Position numbers and translations under genes: made by a program
The notes under the pieces: generated by a model
The model's database searches: none
The model's input: the letters and a program-made list of their open reading frames with translations, nothing else
Told to the model about the DNA's origin: nothing
Shown here: piece by piece, positions 22,468 to 33,449 of the stretch
How positions within the stretch are numbered: position 1 is the stretch's first letter
Layout of the letters: each line of letters opens with the position of its first letter
NCBI GenBank assembly: GCA_036250195.1
Contig: JAVHZZ010000009.1
Span: 40,639,824 to 40,703,823 of the forward strand
From: Mixophyes australis
Taxonomy: Eukaryota > Chordata > Amphibia > Anura > Limnodynastidae
Length of the DNA: 64,000 nt
Reading direction: 5' to 3'

Positions 22468-24116
22468 TTGTTTACCACATTACTTTTCATCATGGCCGAC
22501 AACTCACTTTTGTTTAACCCAGAGTTCATGTTTACTAGTATTTTTTTGCTGTTTTATGCAGCAAATGAGAGTTTGCTGCAGCTGCTGACACTGTGCACTC
22601 TTTCACAGTCCCAGTTCAGGAGGAGGAAGGTGAAGTTTATGGCACAACAGAAGAAAACTCGGTGTCTGTATATGCGCAGGAGGAGAGCGTTTCTCAGGGC
22701 CAGCATCGCCTCAATTTTGAGATTCAGTGCTGCCAGTAACCGAACCATGCGTGCCAGAGAGCGTAGCCACGGAGAAGCTTTCTGGTCTACTGTGGAAGCG
22801 TTTGAGGAACAGCAGTGGATGCAACACTTCAGAATGTCACGTGGGACATTTAACTATGTGCTGGACCTTATTACCCCAGCACTTTCCAGGAAGGCCACTA
22901 ACTTTGGGAAACCTATTCCACCATGTAGGCGCCTTTCTATTGTGTTGTGGTGGTATGCTACCCCTGGAGAATACCGGACAATCTCCTGCTTGTTTGGAGT
23001 GGGGATATCCACGGTGTGCACTCTAGTGCATGAAGTCACCACGGCATTGCTGGAAGCCCTGTATCATCGCTTCATCTCCTTACCGCAAGGTCAGCGCCTG
23101 GATGATACAATTGCAGGATTCCTGAAGCGTGGGTTTCCACAGTGTGCTGGAGCCATAGACGGGACACACATCCCCATCATTGCCCCCACAGACAACCATG
23201 CGGATTACTACAACCGCAAAGGCTGGCATTCCATCATTCTGCAGGCTGTGGTTGACCACAACTATTGGTAAGCATTTTTTATGGGGTTTTTTATGTGACT
23301 GTGCCATGTGTAATGCGTATTGTAAAACATATTTATATATGTTTTTTTATGTTAGTTTCACAGATGTTTTCATCGGGTGGCCTGGACGTTCCTATGACAC
23401 CAGAGTTCTAGCAAATTCGGACCTTTACCAAATTGCTGAGGAAAGACAAGATGGCTGGCTGTTCCCTAGAGAGGTAAATATCGGTGTAATGTTGTATGAT
23501 GTTTTTGTAATTGAAGCTTATATACTATTGTTTGCTATCAATATTGTATGTATTTACTGCCCCTTTTTATATACAGATGTAACACTTGCAAATGGCATTT
23601 TCACCATATAGTACCAAGTGTACTGCGTTATTTGACCAATATTTTTAACATGGTGACGTGAAACTGCATGTTTTTATTTACAGAAATCTACGTTTGTTGA
23701 TGGTGTGGAGATACCGGTACACATCATTGGGGATGCTGCTTACCCTTTGAGGCGCTGGCTGATGAAGGGGTTCACTCAGCAACATCACCTGTCTCAGGAA
23801 CAGATCCGGTTTACACATACCCTCAGCTCTGCTCGGATGGTGGTGGCAAAATGCTTTTGGGCGCTTGAAAGGACGTTGGCGCTGTCTATTGAAGCGCATT
23901 GACACCAAGCTTGTGCCCCACGTGGTTGCTGCTTGCTGTATTTTACATAACATTTTTGAAATTTAAAAAGAGCAATTTCTACCTGAGTGGAATGTGCAGG
24001 AATCTGAAATGCCAGTGCTGTCAGTGGACTCCAGTACTTTTGAAGGAGAGCGCACCAACACCTCTGCTGAACTTATTAGGACCACCCTCACTGCCAATTT
24101 GACCTCACTTGTTTGA
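22468..24116 (+). pseudogene. Harbinger transposase (HARBI1-like), three exons, frameshifted
   Basis: Exons are 22468-23267, 23356-23473 and 23684-24116, with GT..AG introns (TATTG|GTAAGC; ATGTTAG|TTTCAC; GAGAG|GTAAAT; TTTACAG|AAATC) and compatible phases. The start may instead be the ATG at 22492, which has a better context. Motifs: CAGAIDGTHIPI with catalytic D231, then FTDVFIGWPGRSYDTRVL with the second aspartate, then exon 3 with GDAAYPL. At 23846 the expected glutamate codon of the third catalytic motif (ENAFGRLKGRW type) is broken by an extra C at 23847. Downstream, the other frame continues as NAFGRLKGRW and ACCILHN, then meets a TAA at 23964, beyond which 49 more codons are open to TGA 24114. 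The enzyme cuts and joins transposon ends; this copy should be inactive. An AATAAA follows at 24137. Confidence 0.9.
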
Positions 24117-24136
24117 ATGTACCACACAAATGTAAA

Positions 24137-24157
24137 AATAAAAAATATATGTTTATT
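24137..24157. promoter_or_regulatory. Convergent polyadenylation signals
   Basis: AATAAA at 24137-24142 serves the plus-strand transposase. TTTATT at 24152-24157 is AATAAA on the minus strand, within reach of the Myb-like gene, whose stop is near 24432. The two Harbinger genes would thus end within a shared AT-rich zone. Confidence 0.6.
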
Positions 24158-25799
24158 TCACATATTGTATTTTGTTTTGTACATATTTTCTCATATGTCT
24201 CTTCACAAAAAAATATAAAATGACACAATATAAAAGTGATTACTTGCATGTTGAAAAAATAAAATATATACATAAGTAGTAAACCGAAGACACAAATGTG
24301 CCCAAACAGTAAGTGCAAATTTGCTTTTCACGTTATATATATATATGAGAAGCTAACAGTGTGATTCCAGATCACACGTAACATACATGATAACAATTAA
24401 CAGTGAAACATTTGACCATAAAACATGATTATTACAATTGCCTATATTGTGGCATTTCTGGTGGTGGAGTGGTTTGGAGTGGAAAACCCGGTGGGCATTC
24501 TATAATGGGGTTACCCATAGGTTGAGCATGTTGTGTATTCTGTACCGGGTTTGGAGGGTTATTGTTGCCTAACATGGGTTGCCCCCGCTGGTACATAGGA
24601 TAATGTCCGTCATAATAGTAAGGACTTGGAGGAGGTGCCTGCACCCATGATAGGAGTCTGTCCATGAATCCCATAATACACTCACGATTTTCACTTAACA
24701 CGCGTTCCTGCATGTTCATGATTTGCATGAGGAAAGAGTCCTGGAGATCCCGCTCATTGTCCATGAAACGCTGCAGCTCTGTATTCTCGTGTTCCCTCAT
24801 GTTGCTCTCCATCTCCCGCAGTTGATCCATCATGACAGTTGTCATTGTTTTAGTTGCTTGCTCCATTTTGTTGGACCTTTTGTGTTTTTTAGGAACATTG
24901 TAAACTGTACGTAGAAAAAAACACAGTAAAACATACATTAGAATATATAATGCGGCAGAACAAAAAAGCAGTGTTGTAAGCTGATATGTGCTTGAGGCCT
25001 CCTCCCTCTTGCCCAGTAGTTTTGCACTGCAACATATGCGTAGAGTTGTTTTAATACTTTGGAGTGTATTATATTTGTCTTTTGGGCTTTTTGTTGATAT
25101 AGTTCTCTTTTTAAAGTTATGTAGAAACATTAGTGTTTAGTTTGCATTTATGTTGATATACTTCTCTTTTTTTTACAGTTATGTTCAAACATTTTTTAAT
25201 TTTTTTAAAGTTATGTAGATATATTTTTTGGTATTTGGCTTGCATTTCGGTTGATATAGTTCTCTGTTTTTGGGACTTTTGTTTATACAGTTCTTTTTTT
25301 TCCCCAATTATGTAGATATATATGTATGTATATATGGTTGGTCATTATGTGAGATTATTAAAGATACTTACTGTTGGAGCGTAAACTGGGACCTGGCATA
25401 GACTTTGACGCCGGCACTGGTTCTGGCTGTGTATCTTGCAAAGTGTCACTCACCGGACCGTGAGTGCTTCTTCCCGGACATTTAGGAACCGTGGCCGTCC
25501 TCCATCCTGAGGGTCTGCGCATGCGCAGCCCTTTCCTATACTTCAGTGTATGTTCCTTTAACTCAATTGGCAGATCAGGCAACACTCCCTATATTAAGCA
25601 CCTGTGGTCAACACCACGTTGCCTGATCTTGGAGTCTCATTCCCCATGAGTCTCTGAAGGTGTTCCTGTATTCCTCGTGTATTCAGCGCTGCTGATTCCT
25701 GTGGTTTCCAAACCACTTCTATCTCTGTGGTTTCCAAACCACTTCTACTACTGTGGTTCCCATACCACTTCTACCATCAACTGTATCATTGTGACTGTT

Positions 25800-26300
25800 T
25801 GCTGATTCCTATCTGCTGCCTCCGTGCACTACAGTCTTCTAAACCACTTCAACGCTATTATATATCATTGTGACTGTTTGCTGATTCCTATCCGCTGCCT
25901 CCGTGCACTACAGTCTTCTAATCCACTTCAATGCTATTATATATTATTGTGACTGTTTGCTGATTCCTATCCGCTGCCTCCGTGTACTCCAGCCTTTACT
26001 TCACATCCACTCACCTGTTCATCATCAAGTCTGTGAGCTGATTCCTATCCGCTGCCTCCGTGCACTACAGTCTCCAGCTTGCAACTCGCCTGTGTTCATC
26101 ATCGTGACTGAGCTGATTCCTATCCGCTGCCTCCGTGCACTACAGTCTCCAGCTTGCAACTCGCCTGTGTTCATCATCGTGACTGAGCTGATTCCTATCC
26201 GCTGCCTCTGTGCACTACAGTCTCCAGCTTGCAACTCGCCTGTGTTCATCATCGTGACTGTTAGCTGATTCCTATCCGCTGTCCCTGTGCACTGCAGTCT
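25800..26300. repeat. ~75-bp tandem repeat in LTR
   Basis: About seven copies of GCTGATTCCTATCCGCTGCC...TGCACTACAGTCT; the right-hand copies (26038, 26112, 26187) are nearly identical. Confidence 0.9.
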
Positions 26301-27049
26301 CATCTCAGCTCTCCTGTGTTTCCTCGAGACTGCGGCTCTCATTGCCCTCCGCTACTCTTCATGATCAACAGCTCCTGGTCTACTCTGCTCTCCCGTGTTC
26401 CATCGCTGTTGGTACCTGTTGGTTGCTACTGGTTACCTCCGTGTGCCCGCAGAGTCCTGCTGCTGCTGTCAGCGCTATCGTCCATCTCCTGCTGATCCGC
26501 TCTCCACGCCTTCACGTGTCCCGCTGGTCTCTACCCTCCTGTCAGCATTGGATTCGTATCTCATCAACTACTCCTCTGCTGGATCATCTCCATTCTCCTG
26601 GGTCCTCCCTGAGTCCAGTTCCACGTGTTACTGATTCCTGTGGATTCGTGTCCCTGTTGGTCTACTCACCTGTGCGCTGCACCTACTAGACCGCTGCCTC
26701 ATCCATCCAGGGACTTCTCATCCAGCCGGCCTCCTGCCGCTCAGGTATCGCTGCACTCCTATCTGACTGCCTGCTTCTGAACCACGGTATGCATACTTCT
26801 CATTGACTGTGCTGGTGTATTGCATATCTTGCTGGACTGTGTTGGTTCTCCTCTGGAGTCTGCTATCCGCTGAGTCTATTGCCATCAGTGACTGTGTTAT
26901 CTTGTGCTGGATTACTTCAAGAGACTTTCTATATTTGCAGACCTGTTCAGTCATTTATATATATATTGTGCATATTACTGTGGATCGTGTATAAGGTGCC
27001 CGTGTATATCCTGTGTTGCAGTCTCTCCCCGTGCACCTCCTCACATATA

Positions 27050-27330
27050 TATTCAGTGGTACAACTTGCTGATGACAGACCACTGATCCCCGTTTCCTGT
27101 ATCACCTGTTCCAGTATCCTCTCACATAGCAGTGGTACAACTTGCTACCGCAGACCACTGACTACCCGGATACCTCCACTTGGATTCCATTCCTTCACTC
27201 AGACAGCGGTACAACTTGCTATCCGCAGACCGCTGACTCTCATCACCTCCTTGTTTCTGCTGGACATTCCTCCTCACTATAGCAGTGGTACAACTTGCTA
27301 TCGCAGACCACTGACTACCTTCACCTGCCC
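27050..27330. repeat. GTGGTACAACTTGCTA tandem repeat in LTR
   Basis: Four copies of a CAGTGGTACAACTTGCTA...GCAGACCACTGAC core, at about 27053, 27131, 27205 and 27284. Confidence 0.85.
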
Positions 27331-28454
27331 TTGTCCATACAGTTCCTCGTGTATTATTACCTCCATATTACCAGTGCTGCTAGTCATAGACTTTCCTGAG
27401 CATCTCATCATCTACCATTTACTGTTCCGTGATCACCCAGCTACCAGAGTACCCTATTACCATCTACATTGCTCTGGTAAGCCTACCACCTGGTGATCCC
27501 TGGGTAAAGACTCCTAGTGCCCGTGACACAAAGTCTCTGTAACGACTTGCGCAGCAGGGAATGGCTGTGAATCGTTCAATTCCTCCCAAGACATGTTGGT
27601 GTCATCTGTTGTGGCAGAGCACTCCAGTTCTGGGGTGTCTTCAATAGAATCTTCTATTATTATCATTGCGGTCTCGCTTGTCTGTGTGCTCTCTGGTGGT
27701 GTTGGTATAGCCGCATCCACATTGCTAGAAGATGACAGTGCAATTGGATTTGTCAGAGGAGAATGTCCAAAGACCATATTGCACTGGTCATAAAAGGGCC
27801 AGTCCATTCTTTCAGCGCCACTTTTGCGCCTGTTGTGGTCATGGACTTTAGTGTACTGCTTCTTCAGGGACTTCAATTTGTTCAGGACTTGTTGATGTGT
27901 CCTCTTTATGCCACGTTGTGTGAGTATTTTGGCAATGTTGTAGTACACTGTGGCATCCTTCACAGTCCCAGTCACTTGCCTTTTAATTTCTTCCCCCCCT
28001 CTGACATTCAGCAGCTCACGCACCTCTTCCTCCATCTGGTGTGTCATAACTGCTGTAAATAAACACTGTTTTTGTATACTATTCAAAGCAATTTTTTCAG
28101 TAAAAAAATGCTTCTGCTTCAGCTTTAGCTTGAGAACACCATCCACCATCTCTCCTAAAAAGCTTCTACAATGTTCCACGGGCTTCCAACGATGACATCA
28201 TCCTCCAGAGACAGGCAGACAGCCAATCAGCATGTTTTCTGTGCAACCCGGGTTGAAAAATCCGGGTTGCACCATTCATAGTGCAGGCGACCCGGGTCCG
28301 ACCCGGGAATTACCCCTCGATAAATCCCGGGCTGAAGACCCGGGTTTTTAGACCCGGGATTTTGGACTTGTACCATTCATACTGCACCAAAACCCGGGTC
28401 GTTTGAGCTTGCCCCGGCAAAAACCCGGGATCTTGGTGCAGTATGAATGGGGTT

Positions 28455-28616
28455 TTAGCTGCTGGTTTGAAAAAGTGGGGATGTTGCCTATAGCAACCAA
28501 TCAGATTCTAGCTTTCATTTATTTAGTACCTTCTACAAAATGACAGCTAGAATCTCATTGGTTGCTATAGGCAACATCCCCACTTTTTCAAACCCGCAGC
28601 TTAGTAAATCTAGCCC
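28455..28616. mobile_element. MITE right part with long hairpin
   Basis: Contains a long palindrome: GTTTGAAAAAGTGGGGATGT...GCAACCAATCAGATTCTAGCT faces its complement across a ~40-bp loop, then TTAGTAAATCTAGCCC. The left terminal repeat is 6.3 kb away at 22179. Joined, the original would be a ~178-bp nearly perfect hairpin. Confidence 0.75.
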
Positions 28617-28661
28617 ATAGTCTTTTGCAGTATTAGTAGTGTCTTACCCACATTTGATGAT

Positions 28662-28697
28662 CTAAATATATATATATATATTTATATATATTTATAT
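28662..28697. repeat. TA-rich microsatellite
   Basis: TATATATATATATTTATATATATTTATATA. Outside the adjacent MITE and hAT insertions. Confidence 0.85.
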
Positions 28698-28741
28698 ACA
28701 TCCCTACATTAGCATGAAAAAGGTTTAGAATCAATCAATAC

Positions 28742-29035
28742 CATACTTGTCAACATTTAATAATTTTCTTCCGGGAGCTGCAAGGGGGAGGTGGGTGTGT
28801 AGGGGGCGGGGCTTCGGAAATTGCATCATTTTAGCCCCGCCCCGTGATGTAATGATGCTAATCGCGCCATTTTAAACGCCGCGATTCCCGGTGAATTGCA
28901 GCGTTTGAACTGAATTCTGCCCACTTTACTAGGAAGTGGGCAGATCAGGGAGATTGCCATACTCTCCCGGGAGTCCGGGAGACTCTCGCGAAATGCTGGA
29001 GTCTCCCGGACATTCCGGGAGAGTTGGCAAGTATG
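28742..29035. mobile_element. Non-autonomous hAT element with perfect 8-bp duplication
   Basis: Ends are CATACTTGTCAAC and GTTGGCAAGTATG. The 8-bp ATCAATAC is present at 28734-28741 and 29036-29043, diagnostic of hAT-type insertion. The interior is GC-rich (GGGGCGGGGCTTC, CTCCCGGGAGTCCGGGAGACTC) and has no coding capacity. Confidence 0.9.
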
Positions 29036-29567
29036 ATCAATACGAAGGTAAGGTATGGTTAAGACACTACCAATACTGCAAAAGGCTGTGATTGCTTGAA
29101 ATTACTGACTTAAGATGTATATGTATATATATATATATATAGATATATATATATATATAGATCATCACATACAGCAACCATCAGATGTAAAAGTAATGCT
29201 AATACTGATTGCTTACTGTGTATGCTTAGCTCAGTGAAACAGCAAAATATAGTACTTCTCTAGTATGAGAGATGCTTTGCTAAAAATGTATTGCCTTCCA
29301 TATGGAGTAGTTGAGGGTTTTGATAGATCTGTATTACACTAATAGGGTTAACATAAACACTAAAAATATACTGGTTTAAGTTTTGTTAGATCAATAAACT
29401 GACTTAAGGCAAACGATGTGTCACATGAGTGACTTTTTTTAAATTGTGTAAGAGCACAATTCTGACTTGGAAATGACTGGCTCACTTTAGCCACATGCAT
29501 ATCTTAATGCTCATGCCAAAAAAACAAATTACATGAGGATGTGCAGTGGTCATCTGATGCCATGCCA
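29036..29567. other. Non-coding DNA with TA microsatellite
   Basis: An (AT)n run at about 29117-29160 is interrupted by AGAT. Otherwise nothing recognised. Confidence 0.6.
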
Positions 29568-29824
29568 CAGTGGCGCATGCAGGGGGGGTTTCTGAGTCTC
29601 TACAAACCCCCCCTGCGCTAACTAAGTGGCCACTGTTCTATACAGCAGCCGCGGCGCTGTCAAAGAAGCGTCCGCTGCAGTGCTGTATTGTATACAGCAC
29701 CGCCGCAGACGCTTCTTAGACAGTGCCGCGGCTGCTGTATAGGACAGCGCTGGCGAAACGGTTTTGTTTTTTCTGGGTCGGCGGGGGGAAACCCCCTCCC
29801 CCGACAATCCTCCGTGCGCCACTG
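29568..29824. mobile_element. CAGTGGCGCA-type MITE, copy 1
   Basis: Ends are CAGTGGCGCATGCAGGGGGG and GTGCGCCACTG. The interior holds an inverted pair, TATACAGCAGCCGCGGCGCT and its complement, around CAAAGAAGCGTCCGC. The same arrangement is at 40039. CAGTGGCG ends are hAT-like, but no 8-bp duplication could be confirmed. Confidence 0.75.
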
Positions 29825-31474
29825 ATGACACTTGCAGATATGTCATCAACCGACAGCATTTTTATATCTATCCGGTGAACTTGATCCTGATCAGATATTT
29901 GTAAGATTTACTTGTGACCTAGGGCCTAATATTTGCAACAGTTTTGGGACCCAATGAATAAATCACTGGCTGTAAAATCACAAAAATTGGGACAGTTTAA
30001 CTATTGTGTAGTAGTATATGGTTTCATAGGGCTGGTTCTAACTGATGCGTAAAATTACATGGATTATGGAAAGTGGTGATGGGACTAATTGTAGCCAGTC
30101 AAGTAGTAAAGTTAGGTTTGTCACATAAAGGGCCTGATTCAAGTCTGGGTATTCGCTCGTTTGCGCATTGAATCTTGTGGGAATTCATTCACACACACAT
30201 CTGACACTTACAACTTGGTGGAAGGGGGTAGGAAAGAGTCAGACTAACATAGGCCAACTGATCCTGAGTTAGACGTAAATACACAGGTTTTCAGCCCTAA
30301 CATTTGCACCAGCTGCTCGGCTGCTGTAAAGGGCGCATGATAATGATGACGAACATGGCCTCTTTGACTTTGATTAAATAATAACAACACCATTGAATCG
30401 TTGTTTAGGAGGTATGTGAAACGTTTGTCGTAGTTTACTACCTTCTACGCATGTGTCTCAGTAGCTAGAACCAAAAAACTTAAAAAGTTGAAGGTTATTT
30501 ATTTTCTGACAAGTAATGTATGTCCACATTTATGTTAGTTATTTAGTTAGCTATTTTAAAATAATAGATGAAATTAAAAATTAGATCAAACATAAGGATT
30601 ACATGGAAAAAATTAGTTACATTTGTTACATTTGTTTTATTTGTATTTTTCATTGATTTGTTATTTTATTACTAACATCTGTTATTATATGATTATATAT
30701 AATGAGAATACTGATTGTATATCTGCGCTACTCCCAAATGCAGCTTTACTATTACACCAAGGATATACACTTACCAAAAAAGCAAAAAGCAATAAAAATA
30801 GTGAAACCTCAAGCGCTTATGGTGTTCTTACATAATACATAAGTGATAAAAATAAATATAAAGATAAATAATACTTATATTCGATAAAGTTAGATGATCA
30901 TGAAAAATAAAACACATAACAAAAAACATAGCGTGATACTGTATGAATAAATAGTTCAAAATAAAAAACAGAAAAATAAACAACAATCTGATGAATCTTC
31001 TTGAATTTCTTCTCCCTTATGCCCCTTCAGATGGTGCGCTTAGAAAAATAGAATTCAATTTATGTTTTAAACACGTGTAGTGAACTTCCTCCCAAACGTG
31101 CTTTTTCAAAGTGTGAAATACTTTTTCAGGATTTTCCTACCCCTCTTGTGTGTATACTCACAAGATGTTTATGATATAATAAGCGTTGTATATATATATA
31201 TATCCTTTTGGTTTTCTTATATGGTGAATGATGTTCTCCAATTATAACATGATGCAAGCATCCAAAGGATATTCCAATAAAAAAAGTGTCTTTAATTAAA
31301 AAAAAAATCAAAATATTTTTGAGCTTAAAGTGGTGCAGAATTTATAGGCATGAATTAAAACAAGCACATTTTATGTGTGCAAATACCAATTTAATAAAGA
31401 CAGTAAAATCGATTAAATTAAGGCAGTGCTAATGTCCTCTTACATTTACAACTTAATTAATTAATTAATACATA
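29825..31474. other. AT-rich DNA without recognised gene
   Basis: GGGCCTGATTCAAG at 30130 looks like a solitary terminal repeat of a MITE, but no partner end was found. 30600-31320 is A-rich with several AATAAA and a TA run at 31190-31203; it may be an unrecognised repeat. No coding evidence. Confidence 0.45.
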
Positions 31475-31482
31475 AATGAGGC

Positions 31483-31660
31483 CAGGGGAGGGCTGGATAA
31501 TTTTAGCCCAGGGGGCAAGACTAGACTCGGCAGCCTATTGGGAACATTTTAAAGGAAAAAAAAATTGCAGGTGGCCCAGTGACCGAGCCCAAGGTAGCCC
31601 ACTATGGGAGCGACCCGGGGGGTCAGATGCCGCCTTGTCTCCAAGCCCAGCCTGCCCCTG
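31483..31660. mobile_element. Short non-autonomous hAT element, 178 bp
   Basis: Ends are CAGGGGAGGGCTGG and, on the complement of the right end, CAGGGGCAGGCTGG. The 8-bp duplication AATGAGGC is perfect at 31475-31482 and 31661-31668. The 61-codon open frame crossing it is not a gene. Confidence 0.92.
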
Positions 31661-31668
31661 AATGAGGC

Positions 31669-32408
31669 TCAAACAAGCAGTGCTTTAAGAAATACTGAAG
31701 GGGTGGTCCAAATAAAATAGTAGTCAGGACGTCAATGTGATATTTCTATGCATTGCACAGTCGACCTGGCTTCCAGTAAATGGTCATGCAAAACATCTTC
31801 ATGGAAATTCTACTCAAAACCAGAATGGGGATGTATATATGTGTGTGCTCAGTAAACGTATAGGTGGAATAAAGTAATTCACTGTGCACTCACATTTGTG
31901 CAACTTTATACATGACCCTTTGTACATTTTTTTAGATTACTTCATAATACACTGTGAATACTGCTGAGAAGGCCTTATGGGCAACATTGATAAATGGATG
32001 GAAAAATGCTAAATCTAGCACTGTACTTTATCCCACCAAACTTTACCACTGAGTCACTGTGTGCTTAGGAACTGTTACTAAGTAACATAATTAAGGCTGA
32101 CTATTAAGATGACTACCTCCTATAAATATCAGTGTTTTTAAACACTTGTGGTCACACTGTAAAACAGAAGTCCTTTATGAAGCAGAATGCATATTCCTCT
32201 CCTCACCAACATTTATGAAAATAATTGCTTCTCCTTTCCATACATTTTTTAAATTATGAACTGTTGCACATTTTGGGGATTCTTTTGAAGTACACGTACA
32301 TCTGTGTTTTTTTGCATAAGATGTTAATTGTCACACTGCACATGAGCACTAAAGGTGCATACGTATATACATTTTTGTGTGTCTTTGGTTTGTATATTTC
32401 TACATTTA
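31669..32408. other. Non-coding DNA, nothing recognised
   Basis: AT-rich with short overlapping frames on both strands only. Confidence 0.5.
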
Positions 32409-32729
32409 GGGCCTGAGTCATTAAGGAGAGCAAAGTATAAAAAAAGGAGCAACGTTGCACCTGGGCAAAACCATGTTGCATTAAAGGGGGAGATAAATTT
32501 AAAATGTAGGGGGAGATTTATAGTTGGGTTTGGGCATGTCCTAGATCAACTTTAAATGTCAGTGTACAAACAAAACTAGCAAGTATTTGTGTGCTAGATA
32601 AAAACACAGCCAGTATTTAACTTATGTGCAAACTAGCAAACTAATATGCACCCCTTGTATTGCAGCATGATTTGTCCCGGAGAACATCTACTCCTTTTTT
32701 TGCCCTACTTTTCTTAATGACTCAGGCCC
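32409..32729. mobile_element. MITE, GGGCCTG family, copy 2
   Basis: Starts GGGCCTGAGTCATTAAGGA and ends TCTTAATGACTCAGGCCC, colinear with the copies at 2342 and 43683. Left flank TTA, right flank TTC. Confidence 0.85.
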
Positions 32730-33380
32730 TTCGAGAGAAGAAAGAGGATCGGGTGCGTGTGAGCAAGCGTAGTCCAAGTGCTGTAAGGACGTGTTCACAT
32801 AATTGCAACAAAATAAGACATGAAGACGGCCACATATATGCCTTTTAGGAGGCGTATCCTGGCACTGGAGGGCTGGTCTAATGATACTCAATGATGCTGA
32901 GGACTATCGGCAGCACTATTTAGCTGAAAGTTATCTTGAAAGTCCATAGTACTTTAATCATCTGCATTGTGGCAATGTTATAATATTATTATATATGAAT
33001 CCACAGCTGTCTATTTGCATTATAGGGTAATGGCACTTTAGGATTTTCTAATAACATTGTCAAATCACTTGCAAATGCTCGCTCCAGTTTTACACCTGGA
33101 AATATCTTGTGTCCAACTGCACATTTGAACATAAATGGCTTTTTCTTGCATGTATCTTTTCCTGTGAACATTTAAGGCGTAAATGATTACACCTATCATG
33201 TACATCATGGTCCAGCACAACATTTTTCTGGGAAGATTCACTTTGCCTATCAATAACCTATTCATATCATATTTATGTTTTCTACACAAGAACAAAAGCA
33301 GATGTCATTAAAGAGGCTGTCCACTTTTGGATATACGCCTATATATGTTAGGATAACTGAATCCATCTGTTTACAAAGGG
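32730..33380. other. Non-coding DNA, nothing recognised
   Basis: Only short, overlapping frames without family resemblance. Confidence 0.45.
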
Positions 33381-33390
33381 CAAGCTCTAT

Positions 33391-33439
33391 CATCATCATC
33401 ATCACTATGTATTAATAAAGCGCCACTGATTCCGCAGCG
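33391..33439 (-). mobile_element. 49-bp SINE/L2 tail insertion with 10-bp duplication
   Basis: On the minus strand it reads CGCTGCGGAATCAGTGGCGC then TTTATTAATACATAGTGATGATGATG, the last bases of the V-SINE/L2 tail. CAAGCTCTAT is duplicated perfectly at 33381-33390 and 33440-33449. It is an extremely 5'-truncated retroposition. Confidence 0.88.
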
Positions 33440-33449
33440 CAAGCTCTAT

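Larger units (their letters stand above)
25444..27528 (+). mobile_element. Solo Ty3/Gypsy-type LTR, 2085 bp, in Myb-like exon
   Basis: Ends are TGTCACTCACCGG and GTGCCCGTGACA; the 5-bp duplication CAAAG is present at 25439-25443 and 27529-27533. A TATTAAG-type TATA element near 25590 supports plus orientation. Tandem repeats inside lengthen it: about 75-bp units with GCTGATTCCTATCCGCTGCC (about 25800-26290) and ~75-80-bp units with GTGGTACAACTTGCTA (about 27055-27330). No internal genes remain. The short open frames here come from the repeats. Confidence 0.9.
24432..28179 (-). pseudogene. Harbinger Myb/SANT-like protein gene, interrupted by a solo LTR
   Basis: Exon 1 runs from 28179 to 25372 and exon 2 from 24904 to 24432 (donor CCAACA|GTAAGT, acceptor CTACGTACAG|TTTAC). 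A 2085-bp LTR with its duplicated CAAAG lies within exon 1. Excluding the LTR and one CAAAG copy, exon 1 has 718 nt and exon 2 has 473 nt, together 1191 nt = 397 codons including stop, with the phase matching at both joins. The N-terminal half has a trihelix/MADF-like Myb domain (MEEEVRELLNVRG; YYNIAKILTQRG; LNKLKSLKKQYTKVHDHN; WPFYDQ). Acidic/serine-rich sequence follows, then a glutamate- and methionine-rich probable coiled coil and a Pro/Tyr-rich tail. In Harbinger systems this partner binds DNA and helps bring transposase to the nucleus and ends. Confidence 0.85.
22195..28454 (+). mobile_element. PIF/Harbinger transposon with transposase and Myb-like genes
   Basis: Terminal repeats are ACCACTTTCATACTG on the left and, on the complement of the right end, ACCCCATTCATACTG (13 of 15 match). 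Both flanks carry many subterminal CCATTCATACTGCAC and ACCCGGGTTTTT motifs, plausible protein-binding sites. The flanking trinucleotides are TAA (left) and TTA (right), near the TWA target favoured by the superfamily. It carries a three-exon transposase gene (plus) and a two-exon Myb-like gene (minus), convergent, the usual two-gene Harbinger organisation. A solo LTR (25444-27528) is inserted; without it the element would be about 4.2 kb. Confidence 0.88.

Noticed and set aside
22179..28616. GGGCTAGATTTACTAA as the Harbinger terminal inverted repeat
   Set aside because: The inner ACC-C-TTCATACTG pair matches better as the Harbinger end, and the outer pair completes a separate hairpin MITE.
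30128..30180. A further GGGCCTGATTCA MITE
   Set aside because: Only one end is present; no matching inverted end within 1 kb, and the interior does not match the three supported copies.
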